A DNA stretch of 45,269 nt from CAZDML01 sp964506645 (GTDB taxonomy: Bacteria; Elusimicrobiota; Elusimicrobia; 2-01-FULL-59-12), in the NCBI GenBank assembly GCA_964506645.1, contig CAZDML010000004.1, positions 1 through 45,269 of the forward strand, in the 5' to 3' direction. Under the pieces are notes generated by a model. It had not been told where the DNA came from. It searched no databases and saw only the letters and a program-made list of their open reading frames with translations. Position 1 is the first letter of the stretch, and each line of letters begins with the position of its first letter. A program made the position numbers and the translations under genes. Positions 32,407 to 38,684 of the stretch are shown piece after piece.

Positions 32407-32430
32407 CGCCACACACTTTTCGGAGGATTT

Positions 32431-32712
32431 ATGGCAGCTAAAGTTCGTATTCCAGCCCCTTTAAGAAAGCTCACCAAAGAGCAGGCCGTCGTTGATTGTA
32501 CCGGCAAGAATGTCGAAGAAATCTTGGCCAATTTGGAAAAACAATATCCGGGCATCAAAGAACGTATCTGCGATGAAAACGGTCAGATTCGCCGCTTCAT
32601 TAATGTGTTCATTAATGGGGAAGATATTCGCTTTAAAGACGGCGCTAAAACGGCTGTTGCCGAAGGCGCAGAAATTTCAATCATTCCTGCAATCGCAGGC
32701 GGCATTCGGTAG
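32431..32712 (+). CDS. MoaD/ThiS-family sulfur carrier protein with a GG-Ile-Arg C-terminus
   Basis: A 93-residue beta-grasp protein with a GGAGGATTT ribosome site. VRIPAPLRKLTKEQ, the helix VEEILANLEKQYPGI, FINVFINGEDIRF and GAEISIIPAIAGG match MoaD/ThiS/CysO carriers over the full length. In active carriers the C-terminal GG is adenylated and turned into a thiocarboxylate. Here two residues (Ile-Arg) follow the GG, so a protease must remove them first, as JAMM (Mec+/HcyD-type) peptidases do in known systems. Neither that peptidase nor an E1-like activator is in this window. Position in a SAM-riboswitch operon points to methionine or homocysteine sulfur supply. Confidence 0.88.
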   Translation: MAAKVRIPAPLRKLTKEQAVVDCTGKNVEEILANLEKQYPGIKERICDENGQIRRFINVFINGEDIRFKDGAKTAVAEGAEISIIPAIAGGIR

Positions 32713-32720
32713 GAGTTATT

Positions 32721-32966
32721 GTGGTTAAGAAACAACTTGAACTGATTTATCCGACCAACCTCATCAAAGAACCTCTGATATATCAGATGGCCAAGAAAAT
32801 CCCGGTGGTGTTTAATATCCGCCGCGCGAAAGTAACGCCGACCATCGGCGAAATCGTTCTTGAGCTCGAAGCCGAAAACGATAAAGTGCTCACCGATGCC
32901 ATTGAATTTCTCTCCCGCAAAGGCGTCGAAATCCAGCCGGTCACCGGCTCCTCCGTAGAGTCTTAA
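32721..32966 (+). CDS. Stand-alone NIL-domain protein
   Basis: An 81-residue protein starting at GTG 32721 behind TAGGAGTTATT. It is a single NIL domain: LIYPTNLIKEPLIYQMAKKI, then VNIRRAKVTP-like FNIRRAKVTPTIGEIVLELE and AIEFLSRKGVEIQPV. NIL domains form the C-terminal methionine-sensing part of MetN transporters and occur alone or with ferredoxin domains in homocysteine-synthesis proteins of methanogens and anaerobes (family knowledge). Together with the upstream genes it supports a sulfur/methionine operon. Its stop codon is the last base before the third palindromic repeat. Confidence 0.88.
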   Translation: MVKKQLELIYPTNLIKEPLIYQMAKKIPVVFNIRRAKVTPTIGEIVLELEAENDKVLTDAIEFLSRKGVEIQPVTGSSVES

Positions 32967-33081
32967 GTTCCAATAACCAAGCACCAAGTTCCAAATAAAC
33001 TCGAAACACCAAACTACAAACAGTTTGGGCGGTTACTTTTTATGTGCTTGGTTATTATTTGGATCTTGGAATTTGGAGCTT
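32967..33081. repeat. TCCAA-rich palindromic intergenic repeat, copy 3
   Basis: Left arm GTTCCAATAACCAAGCACC, AGTTCCAAATAAACTC; right arm GTGCTTGGTTATTATTTGG, ATCTTGGAATTTGGAGCTTA. It begins directly after the NIL-gene stop and ends 19 bp before the stop of the convergent 3D-domain gene. Confidence 0.75.
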
Positions 33082-33100
33082 AGCGATTGAGTTGGATGTG

Positions 33101-33979
33101 TTACCAGGTTTTTGATTTTTCCAGAATATAGACGGGAACGTTGTAGCGGTTAAACTTCGCTTCTTCGTATTTGTCTTTGACGGCCAGATCAATGCGCAGT
33201 CCTTTAATGGCGCTGCCGGTATCAGCGGCATACGCGTACCCATATCCCTTCACATACAGCCGCGTCCCGAGCGGAATCACCGTGGGATCCACGGCCACCA
33301 ACCCCCGTTGCAATTTAAACCCCAGATAGGTTGTATCGCTGGGGACATACTTTTCACCCACGTAATAGCCCGTCGCGCGCAGGTGCAGCACTTTGCATTT
33401 ACTCAGGTCATAGACTTTTTCCGGCAGATTGTTATTTTTGAGCAGCGTGAGCGTATAGCTCGGGTGTTTGATGACTTTGCTTTTGAGGATTTTTCGGGAG
33501 GCTTCGGTCCCGTTGTGCAGTGTCTTTTCCACGCGCCGCACGATTTCTTTAACCACGCCTTTACGCACGAGTACTTTGCGCAGGTTGCCGGTGAGACGCG
33601 TTTGTTCCGTGATAATCAGCGGGGTGGTCTGGGTCTCAGTTTCGATTTGGCGCGTCACGCGGACGACTTTAATCGTGGTGTGACGCTGCAGGAGATCGGC
33701 GGGTGGTGGTAGACAAAAATCGTCTTTGCCGAGCACAATGTTCCGTTCGGCCAGAGCGTCTCCAACCGTTTTGACGTGGGTACGGTAGGTCTGAATTTTC
33801 CCGTCCGCTTGGATGGCAATGACAGGCGTATTCCAACGGCGTATGCCTCCGCCTAAAAGAAGAATTAAGAAAGCAATTTCCAGCGAGACCACCACCGGAT
33901 GGCGGCGGATATCAAACCAGGAAAGAACATCACGCGGCGAATGCCGCCGCTCAGGAGAGTCGGAAGAGGGCTCGTGCAT
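33101..33979 (-). CDS. 3D-domain cell-wall protein (YabE/RpfB-like; DUF348, G5-like, 3D)
   Basis: A 292-residue protein with one membrane anchor (about 25-47, VVVSLEIAFLILLLGGGI), a DUF348-like domain (about 55-90; IQADGKIQTYRTHVKTVGDA), a G5-like stretch (about 100-165; TTPLIITEQTRLTGNL), and a C-terminal 3D domain (about 200-290) with its three Asp residues in VAVDPTVIPLG, YAADTGSAIKG and RIDLAV. The 3D domain has the double-psi barrel of MltA lytic transglycosylases, so it probably cleaves or binds peptidoglycan outside the cell. Two ATGs are possible (34003 or 33979); both overlap the end of tatD. The neighbourhood matches metS-tatD-yabE of Bacillus. Confidence 0.85.
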   Translation of the reverse strand: MHEPSSDSPERRHSPRDVLSWFDIRRHPVVVSLEIAFLILLLGGGIRRWNTPVIAIQADGKIQTYRTHVKTVGDALAERNIVLGKDDFCLPPPADLLQRHTTIKVVRVTRQIETETQTTPLIITEQTRLTGNLRKVLVRKGVVKEIVRRVEKTLHNGTEASRKILKSKVIKHPSYTLTLLKNNNLPEKVYDLSKCKVLHLRATGYYVGEKYVPSDTTYLGFKLQRGLVAVDPTVIPLGTRLYVKGYGYAYAADTGSAIKGLRIDLAVKDKYEEAKFNRYNVPVYILEKSKTW

Positions 33980-34781
33980 TGGCGCTAGTGACCCGGGCAA
34001 CATCCTCAGAGGGTTTATTTTTTAAAGCAGCAATTTCACGGCCGATGACCGCAATGGCATGCGGTTCATTACGTTGACCGCGCTGCGACTGCGGCGGTAG
34101 ATACGGGGAGTCGGTTTCCAGCACGATACGTTCCAAAGGCATTTGACGCACCACCTGCTGCAGGAGTTTTGCCGACGGGTACGTGACAGGACCGTCAAAG
34201 CCTAACATAAATCCATGCAGGAGATAGGTTTGCGCGTCTGGCCAGCCTCCAGAAAAACAGTGGATCACGCCGTTTGGACGCGGGCAATCCAGAGCACCGG
34301 ATGTTTCGGGGAAAAATTCGGCCAGGCGTTTTTGAATGTCCTTCTGTGCGGGACCGGCTTGCGGATGTTCCTGAGCATCACGGCAATGAATCACAATGGG
34401 CATTCCGGCTTCGCGCGCCAACTCAAGTTGACGGCAAAAGAGATAGTCCTGCTGCTCTTTCGTGTTCTGCATCCGGTGGTAATCGAGCCCGAATTCACCC
34501 ACGGCAACCACCTTGGGATGTTTCATCAACTCCCTGAGTTGGGTGGAAAGCGCGGTCCACTCGGCCGGACCGTACGTATGTGCATAGTGCGGATGAATCC
34601 CCAGTGCGGCGTAAATGGTCGGCGTTGATTCGGCCAGGGCCACCGCTGCATCCCACATATCGGGCGACTCGGCAATTTCGATGAGGGTGGTGACTCCGGC
34701 GTCACGCGCACGGGACAGCGCGGCGTCGCGGTCGTGAGCGAACTTCTCGTCGTTAACGTGGCAGTGAGTGTCGGTCCACAC
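33951..34781 (-). CDS. tatD: TatD-family metal-dependent deoxyribonuclease
   Basis: A 276-residue amidohydrolase-fold nuclease. Metal ligands are visible in DTHCHV (His6/His8), VGEFGLDYH (Glu about 97), VIHCRDA (His about 133), IHCFSGG and ETDSPYLPP (Asp about 226). Family members are Mg-dependent 3'-5' DNA/RNA exonucleases in the cytoplasm. The start is a GTG at 34779-34781, 3 nt after the metG stop. A slightly longer acidic/Pro-rich insert (about 150-170, FFPETSGALDCPRPNG) sits before the HCFSGG motif. Confidence 0.92.
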   Translation of the reverse strand: MWTDTHCHVNDEKFAHDRDAALSRARDAGVTTLIEIAESPDMWDAAVALAESTPTIYAALGIHPHYAHTYGPAEWTALSTQLRELMKHPKVVAVGEFGLDYHRMQNTKEQQDYLFCRQLELAREAGMPIVIHCRDAQEHPQAGPAQKDIQKRLAEFFPETSGALDCPRPNGVIHCFSGGWPDAQTYLLHGFMLGFDGPVTYPSAKLLQQVVRQMPLERIVLETDSPYLPPQSQRGQRNEPHAIAVIGREIAALKNKPSEDVARVTSANARALFRLS

Positions 34782-34784
34782 CGG

Positions 34785-36311
34785 TTATTTCCTGGGGAAA
34801 AGCGGGGTGCCTTTCTGGGTGAGCTGTCCTGCGGCAAGCTCCACACGGGTCGGGTCTTCGAAGAAGGCTCGGGCGCTCGTCGTGAAATCATCGGTTTGAC
34901 CCAGCTGACGCCAGATGGTTAGCGTTGTTTCCGGCATAAACGGCCAGAGGTAATACAAAATCATTTTCAGGGATACCAAGACGCCATAGAGCACATCTGG
35001 AATATCGGCCGGGTTTTCTTTGGCCATCTTCCACGGGGCCATCCGCTCGATAAATCCATTCACAGCGCTGATTGCTTTCCAGATTTCAGCCAGCGCCAAA
35101 TGAAAGGCCTGGTTCTCGAGATGGGCTGGGACATTCTTTACGAGAATCGCGCCCACTTCGGTGATGATTTCGCGGCGGGTTTGTGAGACTGGAATCTTTC
35201 CTTCGGAATATTTTTCCACCATGGTCAGTGCGCGCGAAATCAGGTTGCCCATGTTGTTGGCCAAAGCGGCGTTGTAGGCCGTTTTCATTAAATCTTTGGT
35301 GAAATCGCCGTCCGCGCCAAAGGGGAAAGCCGAGAGCAGAAGATAGCGCGTTCCTTCCACACCGTATTCCGAAATTAACTCGGCGGGGCGCACCACATTG
35401 CCCATGCTTTTGGACATTTTCTGGCCGTTGACGGTAAAAAAGCCGTGGGTAAAAACTTTTTTGGGCAGTTTCATACCGGCTGCCATCAGAAGTGCCGGCC
35501 AGATGACCGCATGGAACCACAAAATGTCTTTCGCCATCAGATGTAGATCGGCTGGCCACCATTCTTCCATTCGCTTTTGGTTTTCTGGATAACCCAGCGC
35601 TGTCAGGTAATTGATGAGGGCATCGACCCAGACATAGGTTGTCTGGGAGCGGTCCCAGGGTAGCGGAATCCCCCAGGCCAGCGTCGCCCGCGAGATGCTG
35701 ATATCGTTCACGTCTTGCTTGAGCTTGCCGATAACTTCATTGCGGCGCTCGATCGGAAAAATTTTGAAATGGTTGGGGTGGCTTTCGTCCGTGATCGCCG
35801 TAAGCAGGTCGTTTTTATAATGAGAGAGGCGGAAAAAGTAATTGTCTTCTTCTTGTACTTCCGGCTTGATGCGGTGATCGGGGCAGAGCCCACCGATGAG
35901 TTCGTCGTCCGTATAAAAACGTTCGCACTGAACACAGTATTTGCCCTGGTAACGGCCTTTGGAGATGGCCCCTTTGTCCCAGAGTGTCTTGAGGAAGGTT
36001 TGTACCGCACGCGCATGTTCCGGCATCGTGGTGCGGATAAACATGTCGTTGGTGATGTTGAGAGATTTCCAGGCCGATTGAAATTGTGCGGCGATTTCAT
36101 CGGTATAAAGCTGCGGATCTTTGTTGTGCGCGGCGGCGGCTTGGGCGATCTTGGTTCCGTGCTCATCGGTTCCGGTCAGGAAAAAGACTTCGTCCCCAAT
36201 CAAGCGGTGCCAGCGCGCCAGGACGTCCGCGGCCACAGTGGTATAGGCGTGCCCGATATGCGGCACATCATTGACGTAGTAAATGGGTGTTGTGAGATAG
36301 TATCGGGTCAT
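34785..36311 (-). CDS. metG: Methionyl-tRNA synthetase
   Basis: A 508-residue class I synthetase that charges tRNA-Met. PIYYVNDVPHIGHAYTT carries the HIGH signature (about 17-20), FFLTGTDEHGTKI follows, and KMSKSMGNVV holds the KMSKS loop (about 297). The zinc/knuckle insert has only CVQCERFY and CPDH, the single-knuckle form. The anticodon-binding helical domain is present (about 370-500), but the EMAP-II-like dimerisation tail of longer MetRS is missing, as in many bacteria. The start overlaps holB by 4 nt. Confidence 0.95.
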   Translation of the reverse strand: MTRYYLTTPIYYVNDVPHIGHAYTTVAADVLARWHRLIGDEVFFLTGTDEHGTKIAQAAAAHNKDPQLYTDEIAAQFQSAWKSLNITNDMFIRTTMPEHARAVQTFLKTLWDKGAISKGRYQGKYCVQCERFYTDDELIGGLCPDHRIKPEVQEEDNYFFRLSHYKNDLLTAITDESHPNHFKIFPIERRNEVIGKLKQDVNDISISRATLAWGIPLPWDRSQTTYVWVDALINYLTALGYPENQKRMEEWWPADLHLMAKDILWFHAVIWPALLMAAGMKLPKKVFTHGFFTVNGQKMSKSMGNVVRPAELISEYGVEGTRYLLLSAFPFGADGDFTKDLMKTAYNAALANNMGNLISRALTMVEKYSEGKIPVSQTRREIITEVGAILVKNVPAHLENQAFHLALAEIWKAISAVNGFIERMAPWKMAKENPADIPDVLYGVLVSLKMILYYLWPFMPETTLTIWRQLGQTDDFTTSARAFFEDPTRVELAAGQLTQKGTPLFPRK

Positions 36312-37267
36312 TGTTGACGTCGAAGTGTAGCAAGTTGGAGGAGTAAATTGTCGTACACAAGTCCGGGCTGCACATTGTGTCGCAGTTGGATCTGTGCCTG
36401 TTCAATGAGTCGCACAGAGGATTGCGCGGGCATGTAGCCGGAGTGTAGTGCCCGCCAGGCGGGAACGAGCAGGTGGCTTAGACGCTCTTCCACATCGGGC
36501 CGTGTGAGGCGGTTGGCTTTGGTTCGACGTTCGGGCCCAGAGACAATTTCGCCTGCTTTCTTGTGAGCGAGAGATTCCCAGAGGTCTTCTGCTTCACGAA
36601 TCGCTTCAATTTGTTCGGCTCTCCCCAGGTGGAGCGCGCGGCCGGGCGATCCGAGCGCGAGTTCGATCAAGCGGATCCGGTCTTCCTCGGCAACACCTTG
36701 CTGCGCAAGGCATTTCTGCATCTCCTCATCGCTCAAAGGACGAAAGCGAATGGGTTGGCAGCGCGACAAAATCGTTTGGAACAGCCGGTCACGAAAGGGC
36801 GTGAGTAAAAAGAGCGCGGTATGTTCGGGCGGCTCTTCCAGAATCTTGAGAAGCGCGTTAGCGGCATCCGCGGTGAGACGCTCGGCGTCATCCAAGATCG
36901 AGACTTTCCATCGGCCTTCCCCGGCGCTCTGTAGCAGACGGCGCCGTTCGTTTTGGATCGTTTCCATGCGCAGGGACTGCTGCTTTTCGATCGGTTCGCC
37001 GCGCTCGGCCGCCTGACTGAACAAGCTGATCACGCGCACATCCGGGTGATTGCCTGCGGCGATCTTCTTGCAGCTTAAACACGCGTCCGCGTTGCAGGGC
37101 TTCTTGGCGGCCGAACAGTTGAGTGCCTTTGCCACTTCGATGGCCAGCGTACGTTTGCCAACCCCTTCCGGACCAAAAAACAGCAACGGGTGCGTTGTTT
37201 CTTTAGTGACCCAACGCTGACAGAGGTCGACGGCCAGGGACTGTCCGATAATGGAAGAAAAGCTCAT
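36308..37267 (-). CDS. holB: DNA polymerase III delta-prime subunit
   Basis: A 319-residue AAA+ clamp-loader subunit. FFGPEGVGKRTLAIEVAKAL is the P-loop region (about 31-50), with a four-cysteine zinc module (CSAAKKPCNADACLSC) and the sensor-1 SRCQPIRFRPL. It helps load the sliding clamp at the replication fork. The normal P-loop Lys is present, as in DnaX-like delta-prime relatives. Joined to tmk and metG by 4-nt overlaps on both sides. Confidence 0.9.
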   Translation of the reverse strand: MSFSSIIGQSLAVDLCQRWVTKETTHPLLFFGPEGVGKRTLAIEVAKALNCSAAKKPCNADACLSCKKIAAGNHPDVRVISLFSQAAERGEPIEKQQSLRMETIQNERRRLLQSAGEGRWKVSILDDAERLTADAANALLKILEEPPEHTALFLLTPFRDRLFQTILSRCQPIRFRPLSDEEMQKCLAQQGVAEEDRIRLIELALGSPGRALHLGRAEQIEAIREAEDLWESLAHKKAGEIVSGPERRTKANRLTRPDVEERLSHLLVPAWRALHSGYMPAQSSVRLIEQAQIQLRHNVQPGLVYDNLLLQLATLRRQQ

Positions 37268-37884
37268 GCAAGAAATTTTTCGATGGCAGCGCGAATGAGC
37301 GCCTGTGTTTTGTTCATGTCAGGTTGTTGCTGGATCACTCGAAATCGTCTCGGTTCTTTTTTCGCTAGGGCCAAAAAACCTTTTCGCACATTGTTATGGA
37401 ACGTGGCGCCGGCCAATTCCATGCGGTCGTGGCCGTTCTTGGCCTTCTTGGCTTGCTTCAAGCCTTTGTCGGAAGCGACATCGAGCAAAATAGTTAAGTG
37501 AGGAACCAGTCCACCGGAAGCGACTTTATTGAGGTGGGAGATCATTTTCGTATCCAGTCCACGCCCATACCCCTGATAGGCCAGAGTCGAGTCGGTGTAA
37601 CGGTCACAGATCACCAGGGTTCCCTTCTTAAGATACGTGCGGATCAGCGAGACATGCTGGGCGCGGTCGGCTTCAAACAGGAGAAGTTCAGCCTTGGGAT
37701 CCAGCGGTACCTTGGTTTGGAGCAGGATCTGGCGAATGGGTTGGGAGAGCTCGGTCCCCCCGGGTTCACGGGTCGTGACCACGGAGAATCCCTGCGCTTC
37801 CAGCCAGGGCGCCAAAAGCCGGATATGCGTGGATTTCCCACTGCCTTCCGGCCCTTCAAAGGTAATAAAAATGCCCTTCTTCAT
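37264..37884 (-). CDS. tmk: Thymidylate kinase
   Basis: A 206-residue dTMP kinase, first gene of the chain. P-loop TFEGPEGSGKSTHI (about 8-21), TREPGGTELSQPIRQ, the DRYTDSTLAYQGYGRG motif (about 95-110) and a lid region near KAKNGHDRMELAG are all present. It makes dTDP for DNA synthesis. The start codon lies only 9 nt after a TATAAT box, so a transcript starting there would be nearly leaderless. Confidence 0.95.
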   Translation of the reverse strand: MKKGIFITFEGPEGSGKSTHIRLLAPWLEAQGFSVVTTREPGGTELSQPIRQILLQTKVPLDPKAELLLFEADRAQHVSLIRTYLKKGTLVICDRYTDSTLAYQGYGRGLDTKMISHLNKVASGGLVPHLTILLDVASDKGLKQAKKAKNGHDRMELAGATFHNNVRKGFLALAKKEPRRFRVIQQQPDMNKTQALIRAAIEKFLA

Positions 37885-37893
37885 AGCGGTCTC

Positions 37894-37899
37894 ATTATA
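37894..37899 (-). promoter_or_regulatory. -10 box for the tmk operon
   Basis: Consensus TATAAT on the minus strand, 9 nt before the tmk ATG. I find no convincing -35 box. Confidence 0.4.
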
Positions 37900-37923
37900 C
37901 TTGGATCGTCGGTGACAGGTCGA

Positions 37924-38208
37924 CTAAGCGGCGTGCTTGAGGAGAGTTTCGTTAATGATCGTCTGATAGCCAATACCGCGGCGCTTCGCTTCGGCCTTTG
38001 CCCAAGCCAACGCTGCTGGGTGCAGCCGAATAAACGTCGGCTTGTATTTGTGCTCATCTAATTTAGGCGGTCGTCCACGCGGAGGGCGTTTAACGCCCAA
38101 TTTGCGCTCAATCGCTTTCCTGCCGGCTTCTACTTCCTCCGGCGTGGCACGTCTTGATTTGGAGAAATCAAAATCTCTTTCCAGATCTTTATCGTCGTTG
38201 TGCTTCAT
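37924..38208 (-). CDS. brnA: BrnA-family antitoxin
   Basis: A 94-residue protein from ATG 38206-38208 behind GAAAGGAAA. The N-terminal half is polar (DLERDFDFSKSRRATPEEVE), and the C-terminal half contains GRPPKLDEHKYKPTFIRLHP and WAKAEAKRRGIGYQTIINET, a ribbon-helix-helix DNA-binding domain as in BrnA/CopG-type antitoxins. It should neutralise the BrnT toxin and repress the shared promoter. It overlaps the toxin gene by 20 nt, as typical for brnTA. Confidence 0.88.
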   Translation of the reverse strand: MKHNDDKDLERDFDFSKSRRATPEEVEAGRKAIERKLGVKRPPRGRPPKLDEHKYKPTFIRLHPAALAWAKAEAKRRGIGYQTIINETLLKHAA

Positions 38209-38464
38209 AGTGTTTCCTTTCTCGCTGATTCGCTTTGCGAGCACTGATAATTCGGCATACGGTGTCATCCTTGCGCAAAGTAACGATCACGAGCAGCAGA
38301 CCTTCCTCATATCTTGTTTCAGATCGTGACGAATGGAGAGGATCATCTTCAATCCGATGGTTCGGATCATCAAAAATCGTGATGGCCAGCTCAAACAAAA
38401 CCCCATGCTTGATAACGTTCGTAAGCGCCTTCCCAAAATCCCACTCATAATCTGTATATACCAT
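38189..38464 (-). CDS. brnT: BrnT-family ribonuclease toxin
   Basis: A 91-residue protein with the BrnT pattern: YEWDFGKALTNVIKHGVLFE near the N-terminus, AITIFDDPNHR, SRSETRYEEG, VTLRKDDTVCRIISARKA and the ERKHYEAQ end. BrnT is a RelE-like RNase that blocks translation when not bound by BrnA. ATG at 38462-38464 with a GGAAGG ribosome site. The pair sits just upstream of tmk and just downstream of a large palindrome, which fits a mobile insertion. Confidence 0.9.
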   Translation of the reverse strand: MVYTDYEWDFGKALTNVIKHGVLFELAITIFDDPNHRIEDDPLHSSRSETRYEEGLLLVIVTLRKDDTVCRIISARKANQRERKHYEAQRR

Positions 38465-38535
38465 AATAAACCCTTCCTTTCAACTTCTTAGAGTCAAAAA
38501 GAAGGGATTTATTCCATATTCAGGCGATAAAAAGC

Positions 38536-38640
38536 CTCAGCCCCCTGAGAGCGTCCTTGCGTCCCGCCAGCTTCGCTGGGTGGGACTGTCCCGCTTCCTA
38601 TAAAAATAGGGTGGCGGGACGAACGCTTCAGGGGGCTGAG
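38536..38640. repeat. 105-bp nested inverted repeat
   Basis: CTCAGCCCCCTGAGAGCGT (38536-38554) pairs with ACGCTTCAGGGGGCTGAG (38623-38640) with one extra base; inside it GTCCCGCCA (38561-38569) pairs with TGGCGGGAC (38612-38620). There is no T-tract. It may act as a bidirectional terminator between the composite protein gene and brnT, or be a mobile repeat. Confidence 0.7.
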
Positions 38641-38684
38641 TGTGATCCTGCTACGGCCCTTAGGCAAGTAGGCAGGTCAGATTT

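Noticed and set aside
28751..33081. Possibility that the TCCAA repeats form a CRISPR array
   Set aside because: Only three dispersed copies, each an imperfect palindrome of its own, with no regular spacers and no cas genes.
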